Origin: Methylosinus trichosporium OB3b
Lineage (GTDB): Bacteria > Pseudomonadota > Alphaproteobacteria > Rhizobiales > Beijerinckiaceae
Direction: 5' to 3'
NCBI RefSeq assembly: GCF_002752655.1
Contig: NZ_CP023737.1
Coordinates: 2,876,001 to 2,940,000, forward strand
Length of the DNA stretch: 64,000 nucleotides
The notes under the pieces were generated by a model that was not told where the DNA came from, did not search any database, and saw nothing but the letters and a program-made list of their open reading frames with translations. The stretch's first letter is position 1. Each line of letters starts with the position of its first letter. The position numbers and the translations under genes were made by a program. This document shows, piece by piece, positions 15,897 to 25,628 of this stretch.

Positions 15897-18137
15897 TCAG
15901 GCGGTCGCTTCTCGGCGCAGGATTCGCCACTGCGACCATAGCTGCATGAGCGCCTCCTCGAGATTGCGTGCGAATCTCACCTCGTCATTCAACGGCGAGG
16001 CGGCGACATTGTCCCTCAATCGAGCGCGCAGGGCGGCGAGCTCTTCGCGCCGATGGGCCCAGGAAACCGCGAGCTCGACATAATCGTCGACCGAATAGGT
16101 GCAGAAGGCGGCGAGGCCCGCCGCGGTGAGATGCGTCGCCGAATGGCGTCCCGCGAATGTATCGCCGACGAGCGTGACGGTCGGCACGCCCATCCACATC
16201 GCCTCGAGCGTCGTGACGCCGCCCGAATAGGGAAAGGGATCGAGGGCGAGATCGACCTTTCGAGAATAGGCCTCGAGCAGATCCTTCTGCTCGCTGTCGC
16301 CGACGAGATCGACGCGATCACGTCGGACTCCGCCGCTCTCCAGCACGCGATAGACCGCCTCGCGCGTACCGTCTTCATCGAGACCGCCATAGACGAGCGT
16401 GATGCGCGAATCGGCGACGCGCTCCAATATTCGCGCCCAGGCGCGCGCCAGTTCGACATTGAGCTTGGCTGGACGATTGAAGCAGCCGAAAGTGAATCTG
16501 TTCGTTCGCATCGCCGGAAGCGGACCGACGTCCGGCGCCTGCAGCGGCGGATGGTAGCACACATAGCAATCCGGCAGACGGGCCACCGGCTCCACATAGG
16601 AGTGCTCGTGATCAGGCGGTATCTCCACCGGGTCGGCGATAATTCCGTCATAAGTGTCGAGACCGATCGTGCCGACATATCCGGCCCAGCTGACCTGCAC
16701 CGGCGCAGCCCGCATCGCGAACAGGGACAGGCGATTGCCTGCGGTATGGCCGGAGAGATCGAACAATATGTCGATCGCGTCGCCTTCCACCAAGGCCGCC
16801 AGCGCCGCATCGTCGAGATCGGACACGTCGCGCCACGTCTTGGCGCACGCCTTGTAGCGGTCGCTGAACTCATCGTCCTTGAACTTGCGGTCGGTCTTGT
16901 AGCAATGGATCTCATGTCCGAACGCCGCCAATCGCTCGAAGGCGCGCAGCGTCAGGAAGGTGACGGCGTGCCGGCGCATATCGGCCGATACGACGCCGAT
17001 CCGCAGCTTGCGCAGGCTGGGCTCGTTGGCGAAGGACAGGCGATCGCGCGGAGCGCCGGGTCGGCAGAGCGCGGCCCAGCTCTTGTGCGCCTCCAGCAAT
17101 TGCGCGCGCGTGACGCCGGGATTGTGCTGCAGCGCGAACAGCAGCGTGCCGGCGATGTAGGCGTCGCTCGGCCGCAATTGCGCGGCGTGACGATAGGCGG
17201 CCACCGCTTCGTCGACGCGCCCCTGGCCGAGCAGACCGAAGCCGCGCGCGACATGTGCTTCGGCGAGCGACGGATCGAGCGAGATGGCGCGGTCGACGAA
17301 GGACATGCCCAGTTCGTAGCGACGATGCGCGATGAGATAATGGCCGAACACCGATTGCGGCAGAGCGATGTTCGGCGCCACTCGCGCCGCCATCTCGAAC
17401 AGCTGGCCGGCCTCGAGATCGCGCGCGTTGCGGCTGAAATAGCCGCCGACCGCGATCATGGCGTCGGGGTTCTTATCGTCGATGCCGGCTGCGGCCTCGA
17501 AATCGACGACCGACTTCTCGCCGTCGCCGCCCAGCGCATGCGCGAGTCCTCGCACGCGATAGGCGTCGCCATAAGTCGGATCGAGGCGGATCGAGCGATC
17601 GAGCGCTTCGATGGCTTCCACGCGGCGCTTTTGCGTGAGCAGCGCGAGACCGAGGTTATATTGTGCGAAACGCATGTCGGGCCTGCGCCGCAAGACGGTC
17701 TGCAGGCACAAAATCGCCTCGTCGAGCCGACCGATGCGCGCGAGGCATGTGCCGAGATCCGCGAGCGCCGCCGAATCGCCCGGCAGGATGGCGAGCTCGC
17801 GCTGGAAGGCGGACATCGCCTCGCGAACATGACCGAGCTGCGCCAGCGCGCCGCCGAGCGCATAATTGAAATCCGGCTGGTCCGGCGCACATTTGACCGC
17901 GGCGTCGAACTCCCGGGCGGCCTGTTCCCAGCGACCGGATTTCGCGTGCTCCAGGCCCTTCGCATGATGTTTCCGCCCTCGCCGCACGAGCCCGACGGGC
18001 GACGCCATCGTCAAAAGCGGGGCATGGGCGCGCAAATGCTTTGGTTCGATCGTCTTCGGATAAGCGGCGCCCGGCCCCGCCATGCCCGATCTCTTGCTCA
18101 TTTCGGAAATCTCTCGCGACAATTGCGATCGGCGCAT
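15897..18137 (-). CDS. TPR-containing glycosyltransferase family 41 (OGT/SPINDLY-type)
   Basis: A protein of up to 746 residues; starts at 18137 or 18101 (MSKRSGM) are possible and neither has a strong ribosome binding site. Residues about 55-345 are tetratricopeptide repeats (for example WEQAAREFDAAVKCAPDQPD and RVEAIEALDRSIRLDPTYGD). The C-terminal half is the OGT-like GT-B catalytic region: LRIGVVSADMRRHAV, DILFDLSGHTAGNRL, VSWAGYVGTIGLDTYD, FTFGCFNRPAKLN and DPFPYSGGVTTLEAMWMGVPTV. It would transfer a sugar from a nucleotide donor to protein in the cytoplasm. It lies upstream of, and divergent from, a two-partner secretion locus. In Haemophilus the GT41 enzyme HMW1C glycosylates such an exoprotein, so TpsA is a plausible target. 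Confidence 0.9.
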   Translation of the reverse strand: MRRSQLSREISEMSKRSGMAGPGAAYPKTIEPKHLRAHAPLLTMASPVGLVRRGRKHHAKGLEHAKSGRWEQAAREFDAAVKCAPDQPDFNYALGGALAQLGHVREAMSAFQRELAILPGDSAALADLGTCLARIGRLDEAILCLQTVLRRRPDMRFAQYNLGLALLTQKRRVEAIEALDRSIRLDPTYGDAYRVRGLAHALGGDGEKSVVDFEAAAGIDDKNPDAMIAVGGYFSRNARDLEAGQLFEMAARVAPNIALPQSVFGHYLIAHRRYELGMSFVDRAISLDPSLAEAHVARGFGLLGQGRVDEAVAAYRHAAQLRPSDAYIAGTLLFALQHNPGVTRAQLLEAHKSWAALCRPGAPRDRLSFANEPSLRKLRIGVVSADMRRHAVTFLTLRAFERLAAFGHEIHCYKTDRKFKDDEFSDRYKACAKTWRDVSDLDDAALAALVEGDAIDILFDLSGHTAGNRLSLFAMRAAPVQVSWAGYVGTIGLDTYDGIIADPVEIPPDHEHSYVEPVARLPDCYVCYHPPLQAPDVGPLPAMRTNRFTFGCFNRPAKLNVELARAWARILERVADSRITLVYGGLDEDGTREAVYRVLESGGVRRDRVDLVGDSEQKDLLEAYSRKVDLALDPFPYSGGVTTLEAMWMGVPTVTLVGDTFAGRHSATHLTAAGLAAFCTYSVDDYVELAVSWAHRREELAALRARLRDNVAASPLNDEVRFARNLEEALMQLWSQWRILRREATA

Positions 18138-18214
18138 TCTAGGCGGGGGATGGGGGCAGCGTCAAATAGATGGGTCGCCGAACGCTGCGCGATTCTGCGC
18201 GCGGCCCTCGGTCA

Positions 18215-18229
18215 GTTATTTGAAATAAC
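18215..18229. promoter_or_regulatory. Short perfect inverted repeat in the divergent promoter region
   Basis: GTTATTTGAAATAAC is a 7-bp perfect inverted repeat around one central base. It lies in the intergenic space between the GT41 gene and the ModA-like gene, where an operator would be expected. Molybdate-responsive operators of the Mo-box type also carry GTTAT/ATAAC ends but are usually longer, so this is only a candidate operator. Confidence 0.25.
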
Positions 18230-18512
18230 AGGAAAAGTTCGGTCGTGACCAGAAAATGGCGAAGGCGTGGCGATTTTTTGCACGGACTGCATGGTTTTTG
18301 ATATTACGTGATTTCGAGATGCGCTATATAGATTCATCACATATATGAGCCGCTCGACGAATGACGCGGTTCGCGGCCGCCGCGCGGTGTCGCGGCGGCC
18401 GCGCCGGTATACGCAGCGAGGGCGGGCGAAAGGACGTCGGCGACATCGCCGAACGTTTCGGGGCGGCTTGTCAATTGATCGCCTCGAATATATAGCGCAG
18501 AAGGAAAAATCC

Positions 18513-19373
18513 ATGTTCAGAATGAGCGTGAAAAAGCTGGCGCTGTGCTTGATCGCCGGGGCGGCGATCGCGAGTCCGCAGGCGCAGGCGGAGACTCTCA
18601 AGATCGCGGTGGCGTCGAGCTTCGCCAAGACGGCGAATAATCTCGCCGCGGCGTTTCAGGCCTATTATGTGGATTACGGACTGTCCTACAGTGTCTCGGT
18701 CTCCGTCGATTCGGCGGCGAATCTGAAGGACGCTATCATCGCCGGGGCCTCCAGTCCGACCTTCGATCTGTTCCTCTCGTCGAGCAAGAAGGAGCCGCAT
18801 GATCTCGCCTACGACTATCCTAGCCTCGTGGTCGGGACGCCGTTCAAATACGCCAAGGACTTCCTCGCGCTCTACTCGAAATCCGTCAATATCCATGCGG
18901 GGCTCCCCTATACGCTCGACACGGATTTCGTGATCCCCGATCCCACGACGGATATTTATGGCGCGGCGGCCGCCGAAGTGCTCTCGTCCCATCCGTGGTA
19001 CATCAGTGCGTCGACGATCCCCGGCGGCCATGTGTTCACGGCGCCGAACGCCAATTCGTCCTACATCGCGGTCAACTTCGGCGTGTACGCCTATGGCTTC
19101 GTTCCGAATTCGGCAATTTGTTACAAGGGCGACGATGGTGTGAAAACCTATCCGGCCGGCAGCTACCACCATGTCTATCGGCCCAATGATGAAGATCATC
19201 CGTCCGACAAGCTTCTTATGAAGGGCATCAAAATTGCGCGTGCGCGCACGGCGGGAGAGGAGACGGCGCTCTCCAACTTCATCGCCTTCCTCACCGGCGT
19301 CGCGGATTCGAACGGCAATACGACGACGATCGGCACCGGAATCATCGAGAGCGCTTGCTTCAAATCTTTCTGA
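18513..19373 (+). CDS. ModA-like periplasmic substrate-binding protein 1
   Basis: A 286-residue exported protein. I chose the ATG at 18513 because AAGGAAAA lies just upstream and a signal peptide follows (LALCLIAGAAIASPQAQA). The mature part begins TLKIAVASSFAKTANNLAAAF and continues ANLKDAIIAGASSPTFDLFLS, the layout of molybdate/tungstate-type binding proteins. Two late Cys (SAICYKGDDG and ESACFKSF) could form a disulfide. No ABC permease or ATPase gene is present nearby. It is followed after 53 bases by a second ModA-like gene and then by the TpsA exoprotein. Confidence 0.75.
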   Translation: MFRMSVKKLALCLIAGAAIASPQAQAETLKIAVASSFAKTANNLAAAFQAYYVDYGLSYSVSVSVDSAANLKDAIIAGASSPTFDLFLSSSKKEPHDLAYDYPSLVVGTPFKYAKDFLALYSKSVNIHAGLPYTLDTDFVIPDPTTDIYGAAAAEVLSSHPWYISASTIPGGHVFTAPNANSSYIAVNFGVYAYGFVPNSAICYKGDDGVKTYPAGSYHHVYRPNDEDHPSDKLLMKGIKIARARTAGEETALSNFIAFLTGVADSNGNTTTIGTGIIESACFKSF

Positions 19374-19426
19374 TGTCGCTTGCGGTAGACCCAGCATCTC
19401 GAAACGCTCTTCCAAGAGGATATGAC

Positions 19427-20317
19427 ATGTCGAAACTGACGAAAGCGGCGCTGGCTCTCGGCGCATCGGCGACTTGCATGTTGCTCGGCGCGTCCGAACC
19501 GCACGCGGCGACCATTAAGATCGGCGTCGCCGCCAATTTCCAATATACGCTCAGCGACATCATCGCCGCGTATAATCTCTACTATGGGGATTCGATTTCG
19601 TACGACTTCGATTCCACCGGAAATTTGAAGGCCGCGATACTCGCGGGCGGCACCACCACCAATCCCTATGACCTGTTCCTCTCCGCCGATACGGCCGCCC
19701 CTGCGGCGGTGTCGACCTTGGGCATGGTGTATTCGGGAACGACGCAGGCGCCGTTCTTCTATGCGACCGGCTCCATCGTCTTCGCCTCGAAGACGACCAG
19801 TGTCTCCGGCGGCGTGCCGAGCGGCTTCACGGGCCATCTGCTCATCGCGACTCCGTCCAAGGCGCCTTACGGCTTGGCTGCGATGACGGTGCTCGACGAG
19901 GCGCCTTGGAGCCTCGGACTGACGACCACCAGCACATATCCGGTCTCGAATGTCTACACCTCGGCCAATATCAGCACCACCTATTCAGCTTTGAATGACC
20001 CGACGACGCCGTCCTACGCCTATGGCTTCGTCGCGAAGTCCTACGTCTGCACCAATGGCTCGCCTTCGACCAGCACAAAGCTGAAATATTTCTACGAATA
20101 TAAATATGATGGATCGAGCTCCCCGAATTTCGGCCACACCGGCACGACCTCACAGACCTATCCGCAGATCGTGCAGAACGGCATAGCGCTTCAACGTTCG
20201 GCGCAGACGACCGCGACGAAAGCAGCGGTCATCAATTTCATCAATTTTCTGCTCACCAACACCACCTACGGGGTGGGGTTGCGGCAGCAATATTGTTACG
20301 GGACCACCGCTCCCTGA
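19427..20317 (+). CDS. ModA-like periplasmic substrate-binding protein 2
   Basis: A 296-residue exported protein starting at the ATG preceded by AAGAGGA. Signal peptide: AALALGASATCMLLGASEPHAA. The mature part starts TIKIGVAANFQYTLSDIIAAY and has NLKAAILAGGTTTNPYDLFLS, parallel to the preceding protein, with FYATGSIVFASKT and YAYGFVAKSYVCTN later. It also has two late Cys (YVCTN and QQYCYG). The divergence from protein 1 suggests two ligands or a heteromeric arrangement. Ligand identity is not readable. Confidence 0.75.
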   Translation: MSKLTKAALALGASATCMLLGASEPHAATIKIGVAANFQYTLSDIIAAYNLYYGDSISYDFDSTGNLKAAILAGGTTTNPYDLFLSADTAAPAAVSTLGMVYSGTTQAPFFYATGSIVFASKTTSVSGGVPSGFTGHLLIATPSKAPYGLAAMTVLDEAPWSLGLTTTSTYPVSNVYTSANISTTYSALNDPTTPSYAYGFVAKSYVCTNGSPSTSTKLKYFYEYKYDGSSSPNFGHTGTTSQTYPQIVQNGIALQRSAQTTATKAAVINFINFLLTNTTYGVGLRQQYCYGTTAP

Positions 20318-20407
20318 TTTCGCACGAAGTGGGTCGGCGGCGCGATGCGCCGCCGACCTCGAACGCATTTGCGGCGCCGGCGACGAACACGATCCAACAG
20401 GGCAGAT

Positions 20408-23400
20408 ATGATGAAATTCGAAAGAAAGCGACAGGACTCGCCAGGTCCCGCAAATCTCCCGACGACTAAGGCTCTCGATCTGGTCGTGCGGCGCGGCGCT
20501 CTCACCACGATGACGGCGATCGCGGCCCTGCTGGCGCCGCCGCGTTGCGCGCTGGCCAATCCGGCGGGTGGAACCGTCGTCGACGGTTCGGCGTCGATCT
20601 CGCAGAGCGGATCGACGACCAATATTCATCAATCGACCAATCGCGCCATCATCGATTGGCAGAGCTTTTCCGTCGGCGCCGGAGAAACGGTGAATTTCTA
20701 TCAGCCGAGCAGCCTCTCGGCGACGCTCAACCGCGTCATCGGCAATGAGCGCAGCGTCATCGACGGAGCCATCAACGCCAATGGCGCAGTGTTCCTCGTC
20801 AATTCCGCCGGCGTGATGTTCACGCACAACGCCACCGTCAATGTCGGTGGCCTCGTCGCCTCGACGCTCGGCATCTCCAACTCAGACTTCATGGCCGGCA
20901 ATTATCGCTTCTCCGGCTCCTCGGCCGCGAGCGTCGTCAATCGGGGCAATATTCGCGCGAGCGACGGCGGCTATATCGCGCTGCTCGGCCGCACCGTCTC
21001 CAATGAAGGCGCCATTGTCGCGACGCTCGGCTCCATCGCGCTCGCCTCCGGCGATAAGATCACGCTCAATTTCGGCGGCGATTCGCTCGTCGACGTGTCG
21101 ATCGACAAGGGGACCTATAAGGCGCTCGTCGCCAATAAGGGATTGATTCAGGCGGACGGCGGCCGCGTCGTGATGACGGCCAAGGCCGCCGATGCGGTGC
21201 TCTCGGCGCAGGTGAACAATAGCGGGATCGTGCAGGCGCGCACGCTCTCCGATCTCACCGGCGCCGCCGCGGCGCATGGAACGGTGCGGATCGGCAAGAT
21301 CAAGCTGCTGGCGTCCGGCGGGACGACGAAGGTCACCGGCAAGCTCGACGCTTCGGCGCCGCAAGGCGGCAGAGGCGGCGAGATCGACACCAGCGGCGAC
21401 AGAGTGAAGATCGCCGACAGCGCGGTGATCACCACAGCCTCGGCGACGGGACAGAACGGCAATTGGGTTATCGACCCGGACGGCTTCACGATCGCGGCGG
21501 CGGGCGGCGACATCACCGGCGCAATGTTGTCGAGCCAGCTCGGCTCCAACAACGTCACGATCCTCTCGACATCGGGCGGCGGCTCCGACGGCGACATCAA
21601 TGTGAATGATCTGGTGAACTGGTCCCAGAACACGACTCTGACGTTGACCGCCACCAACGCCATCAATGTCAACGCCGTGCTGACGGGAAGCGGAACCGGC
21701 TCAGGCCTCGTGCTGAACGCCGGGACCGATGTCAATGTCAACGCGCCCTCCTCCTTGCAAGTCGCTTCGCTGGTCGCGACGGCCGGGGGCGATGTGAATA
21801 TCAACGCCGCTCAGGACTGGACGACCGCGGGCTCCTGGAGCTTCTCGGGCGCGAACATCAATGTCAACGATACAGTCGACTGGTCGGCGGGCACGCTGAC
21901 GCTGAACGCGGCGAGCTTCATCAATCTCAATGCGGTGATGACCGCCAGCGATCAAGCGAGCCTCGTCGCCACTTATAATACGGCGATCGACCAGACGTTG
22001 GACGCGGACGGCGTCGCCACATCGACCTATGGCGAGCCCTTGGGCGGCATCAAGCCGCTCTATGACAGCGCGACCGGAACCTATGTCGGCCGCATCGACT
22101 TTGTGAACAATAGCGCCGCCGCGCCGCTGACCATCAACGGCAACGCCTATACGCTGATCACCAGCGTGAGCCAGCTGGACATGCTCGACGGCAAGAATTC
22201 GGTCACCGGAGAAGGCGACGCGGTCTCGCTCGAAGGCTTCTACGCGCTCGCGATCAATCTCAATGCTTGCGGCGCCGTGAGCGCGACATGCGCCGCCGCG
22301 GTGACCTATTCCTCGCCCCTGATCGATTTTCTCTCCAACGGAAGCGTGTTGGAGGGACTCGGCCATGACATCGCCAATCTGAGAATCGCCGCGGACTATG
22401 GAAATGGCGGGCTCCTGCGCTACAACAGCGGCGTTGTTCGCGATCTCAGCCTTTCGAATGTGAGCCTCGCCTACACCTCCGGAAACCAGATCGGCGCTCT
22501 GATCGGCGTCAACGGTTTGTTTGGACAAATCTTCAATGTGTCGGCGAACGGCGCGATCGACCTCGTGACGACAGATACGGGAGGCACCTCGATCACCGGA
22601 GGGCTGGTCGGTCAAAACAGCGGTTTGATTCAAAACTCACACGCCCATGTCGATATCAGGTCCGTCAACGGTAACAGTATCGGTGGCTTCGTCGGAACCA
22701 ATTTCGGCGGCCCCGCCAACCACACGACCGCCATCATTCTCGACTCCACCGCTTCCGGCGACGTGAGGGTGTCGGCGACAAACTCGAATTATTGTTGTGG
22801 CGGCGGCGCCATCGGTGGATTCGCCGGAGCCAACAAATCCGGATCGATCTATCGATCCTCGGCCTCCGGCAATGTGACGGTCGACACCTATGGCAGCAAA
22901 GATACTTCGATCACCGGCGTCGGCGGCTTCGTCGGACAGAACTGGGGTCAATTCGCCACGTCGATCATCGATAGTTCGGTGGCAACCGGAAACGTGATCG
23001 TCCTCGGTGGAAATGTAGATTTCGTCGGAGGATTTTACGGTTCCGCCACTAACACGACCATCAGCAACTCCTCCTTCCTCGGCACGATTTCGGCGCCCAC
23101 TCCAGGCACGATCTACAAGGGCATTGAAAGCAACACTGAAGTCATTGGTGTATTCGGCGGCAATATGGACCCCGGCGTCAAGCTGGTCGGCAATCTATAT
23201 CATCCGGGAGTATCCGGTCCGAGCAATTCCATCGGCCGGGTCGCCGATGGAATGACGTACGACGTCAAGTCGACCACCTCGACGGAGCCCTCGTCCGGCC
23301 AAGGCGCCCCGACGTCGACCACCGCGCAGGACGCGGCGGCCGCGCGCCAGCGAGCGGCGAATTCGACACAGCAGGCCACGGCGCAGAGGCAGGCGGTCGC

Positions 23401-23770
23401 GGACGCCGCGGCGGCGCGTGCGGAAGCGGTGCAGGCGGCGCCGCGCGTCGCCAATGTGCTGGCCTCCGCGACGGCGGCGGAGGCTGCTTCGCCGTCCGGC
23501 TCCGCCGTCGCCGCCACGGCGGGCAAGCGCGCGGTCGAAGCGCGCGCCGCGGACAAGCTCGACGACAGAATAGACATCGAGGAGCCGGCGCCGCCGCGCG
23601 CTCCGCCGGTGGAGAAAAAGCGCCCGCAGCGGCAGGCGGCGGCGACGCCTGCGCATAAGCCGCGCGGCGCCGGTCAGGGAAGCGGCTTCGGCACGCGCAT
23701 TCGCAGCATCGACGCCGGCGGACAGCATTACGAGCTGAACGACGGCTCGGCGGCTCCAAAAAATCGCTAG
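20408..23770 (+). CDS. Filamentous-haemagglutinin-like TpsA exoprotein with GLUG repeats
   Basis: A 1120-residue secreted protein starting at 20408 (MMKFERK). An extended signal sequence (to about ALAN) leads into the TPS domain: GGTVVDGSASISQSGSTTNI, TNRAIIDWQSFSVGAGETVNF, NRVIGNERSVIDGAINANG and VFLVNSAGVMF. A long beta-helix follows. GLUG-type repeats occupy roughly 690-850 (GGFVGTNFGG, GGFAGANKSGSIYRSSASGN, GGFVGQNWGQF). The C-terminus is Ala-rich and likely coiled (about 960-1080). NxS/T sequons are frequent. It is exported by Sec and then through the TpsB pore encoded next. Adhesion or surface binding is the likely role. Confidence 0.88.
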   Translation: MMKFERKRQDSPGPANLPTTKALDLVVRRGALTTMTAIAALLAPPRCALANPAGGTVVDGSASISQSGSTTNIHQSTNRAIIDWQSFSVGAGETVNFYQPSSLSATLNRVIGNERSVIDGAINANGAVFLVNSAGVMFTHNATVNVGGLVASTLGISNSDFMAGNYRFSGSSAASVVNRGNIRASDGGYIALLGRTVSNEGAIVATLGSIALASGDKITLNFGGDSLVDVSIDKGTYKALVANKGLIQADGGRVVMTAKAADAVLSAQVNNSGIVQARTLSDLTGAAAAHGTVRIGKIKLLASGGTTKVTGKLDASAPQGGRGGEIDTSGDRVKIADSAVITTASATGQNGNWVIDPDGFTIAAAGGDITGAMLSSQLGSNNVTILSTSGGGSDGDINVNDLVNWSQNTTLTLTATNAINVNAVLTGSGTGSGLVLNAGTDVNVNAPSSLQVASLVATAGGDVNINAAQDWTTAGSWSFSGANINVNDTVDWSAGTLTLNAASFINLNAVMTASDQASLVATYNTAIDQTLDADGVATSTYGEPLGGIKPLYDSATGTYVGRIDFVNNSAAAPLTINGNAYTLITSVSQLDMLDGKNSVTGEGDAVSLEGFYALAINLNACGAVSATCAAAVTYSSPLIDFLSNGSVLEGLGHDIANLRIAADYGNGGLLRYNSGVVRDLSLSNVSLAYTSGNQIGALIGVNGLFGQIFNVSANGAIDLVTTDTGGTSITGGLVGQNSGLIQNSHAHVDIRSVNGNSIGGFVGTNFGGPANHTTAIILDSTASGDVRVSATNSNYCCGGGAIGGFAGANKSGSIYRSSASGNVTVDTYGSKDTSITGVGGFVGQNWGQFATSIIDSSVATGNVIVLGGNVDFVGGFYGSATNTTISNSSFLGTISAPTPGTIYKGIESNTEVIGVFGGNMDPGVKLVGNLYHPGVSGPSNSIGRVADGMTYDVKSTTSTEPSSGQGAPTSTTAQDAAAARQRAANSTQQATAQRQAVADAAAARAEAVQAAPRVANVLASATAAEAASPSGSAVAATAGKRAVEARAADKLDDRIDIEEPAPPRAPPVEKKRPQRQAAATPAHKPRGAGQGSGFGTRIRSIDAGGQHYELNDGSAAPKNR

Positions 23771-23846
23771 AGCATTTTCCGATCGAAAGGGAAACGTCCG
23801 ATCGATCGGCGCTCGCTCTCCAGGAACTCGAAAGGTCTTCGCTCAA
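23771..23846. repeat. Intergenic repeat-like element, copy 1
   Basis: The space after tpsA begins agagcattttccgatcgaaa, and the space after tpsB (25570 on) begins agagcgctctccgatcgaac. The two share agagc, tccgatcgaa and a following gg..a block. This suggests a short dispersed intergenic element. Only these two copies are seen in the window. Confidence 0.3.
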
Positions 23847-25571
23847 ATGATGTTTCGTCGCATGGCCGCGTCGCGCGCCGCCCTCCTCTGCGCCTTGTCC
23901 CTGACGGCGCCGTCGGCTCTCGCTCAGAGCGTTCCGACGCCGGTTTATAACATCGGCTCCGCGGTGCGCGAGGCGGACGAGGCGCGGCGCGCCCCGCCGC
24001 CGAGCGCCGCCGCCGCCCCGGTGCTGCCGCAGCTCGCGGAGCCGCGTTTGACGCTCTCGGGAAAGGACAGGCTGTTCGTCAAAAGCTTCGTCGTCGACGA
24101 TTGCCCGAGTGAGGACGATGCGGCGCTGCGCGAGATCGTCGCGCCACACGAGGGCCGCAAGCTGACGCTCGCGCAGATATATGCGGTCGCCGATCAGATC
24201 ACCGCATATTATCGCGCGAAAGGCTATCTGCTCGCCAAGGCCTATGTGCCCGCGCAGGACGCACGCAAGGGCGCGCTGCGCATCAAGCTCCTCCCCGGGC
24301 GATATGGGAGCGTCATGGTGAAGAACAACTCGCTCGTCGATGACGAGATTCTGCAGGATTTCGTCGAGCAGCCGCGCAACGCCTCGCCGATCATCCGCAA
24401 GGAGGCGCTCGAGCGCGCCATGCTGCTCGTGTCCGATCTCCACGGCGCCGCAACGCCGCGCATCGTGGTCTCGCCCGGCCGCGCGCAGGGGGAGTCCGAT
24501 CTCGTCTTCGACGTGCCGGAAGAAAATCGCGTCACCGGCTATCTCTTCGGCGACAATGTCGGCTCGCCCTACACGGGCCGCGACCGCTTGAACGGCGGCG
24601 TCTCGGTGAATTCGCCGCTTGGAATCGGCGATCGCCTCACGGCCTCGGGCATCGTGTCGGAACAGGCCAATCTCGCCAATGCGCGCGTCGCCTACTCTCT
24701 GCCGATCGGACCGGACGGATTGCGCGCCGAGATCGGCGCCTATCGCACGACCTATGCGCTGACCGGAGTCTATGACGCGCTCGACGCGACGGGCCGCGCC
24801 GAAGCCGTCACCGCGACGCTGACCTATGCGGCGCTGCGCCAGCGCGACGAGAGCGTGTATGTCTGGTCGAACTTCACCTACAAATGGCTGAACGACAAGA
24901 TCGCGGGCCAGACGATCGCCGGGCGGAGGCTCGCGCTCGGCGCCGTCGGCGTCAATTACGACACGCTCGGCGATCTCTTCAGCCTGCCTTTCGTGACCAG
25001 CTCGTCGCTGTCCTTCACCGGCGGCTCCGTCGAGTTTCCCGATCCCACGCAGTATCGCAACAACATCCGCGGCGCGCACACGGCCGGGGATTATTATCGC
25101 GTCAATCTGTCGGTGAACGCCACGCTGGCTATCGACGAGAATGTCTCCTTCTCCACCACGCTGCGCGCGCAAAAGGCGCTCAACCGCAATCTCGATTCGA
25201 GCGAGCAGATGGGCGTCGCCGGCTCCTATGGCGTGCGCTCCTTCGATCAAGGCCTCGCCGGGGACAGCGGCTTCGTGGTGACGCCGGAGCTCAAATATGC
25301 GCTGCCGATTATCGAGCGCTATCGACACTCGATCGGCGTCTTCACCGACATCGGCGCCGCCTGGCTCGAGGACGGGTCATACACCGTGTCGCAGCGCAGC
25401 TATACGCAGATCGCCGCGGTCGGCGCCGGCTATTCGGCGACCTATGAATATTCCGACAAGCGCTTCCTGCTGCTGAAGGCGGAGGTCGCGCACAGCTATG
25501 GCGGCAATCACGGCGCCGCCGCCTATGATCGCCACACCAAGGGCCTCGTGCAGATCGGATTCACTTTTTAG
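23847..25571 (+). CDS. TpsB/ShlB-family two-partner secretion pore
   Basis: A 574-residue outer-membrane protein with a signal peptide (ALLCALSLTAPSALAQ). A POTRA region follows (about 75-150; LFVKSFVVDDCP, LTLAQIYAVADQITAYYRAKGYL, and a second part from GSVMVKNNSLVDDEIL). The C-terminal beta-barrel (about 230-574) ends VQIGFTF with a terminal Phe. It is 76 bases downstream of tpsA on the same strand and is its likely export channel. Confidence 0.88.
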   Translation: MMFRRMAASRAALLCALSLTAPSALAQSVPTPVYNIGSAVREADEARRAPPPSAAAAPVLPQLAEPRLTLSGKDRLFVKSFVVDDCPSEDDAALREIVAPHEGRKLTLAQIYAVADQITAYYRAKGYLLAKAYVPAQDARKGALRIKLLPGRYGSVMVKNNSLVDDEILQDFVEQPRNASPIIRKEALERAMLLVSDLHGAATPRIVVSPGRAQGESDLVFDVPEENRVTGYLFGDNVGSPYTGRDRLNGGVSVNSPLGIGDRLTASGIVSEQANLANARVAYSLPIGPDGLRAEIGAYRTTYALTGVYDALDATGRAEAVTATLTYAALRQRDESVYVWSNFTYKWLNDKIAGQTIAGRRLALGAVGVNYDTLGDLFSLPFVTSSSLSFTGGSVEFPDPTQYRNNIRGAHTAGDYYRVNLSVNATLAIDENVSFSTTLRAQKALNRNLDSSEQMGVAGSYGVRSFDQGLAGDSGFVVTPELKYALPIIERYRHSIGVFTDIGAAWLEDGSYTVSQRSYTQIAAVGAGYSATYEYSDKRFLLLKAEVAHSYGGNHGAAAYDRHTKGLVQIGFTF

Positions 25572-25628
25572 AGCGCTCTCCGATCGAACGGAAGCGCTCG
25601 AGCGAAGGAATGCTGGAGTGCGAAAGAC

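Noticed and set aside
16053..18248. A 731-codon plus-strand open frame opposite the GT41 gene
   Set aside because: It lacks motifs and has the composition of an antisense shadow; the minus strand has clear TPR and GT41 motifs.
18513..20317. A complete molybdate ABC transporter locus
   Set aside because: Only binding-protein-like genes are present; there is no ModB permease or ModC ATPase in the window.
23265..25328. A 687-codon minus-strand open frame opposite tpsA/tpsB
   Set aside because: It spans the boundary of two clear genes and has shadow composition.
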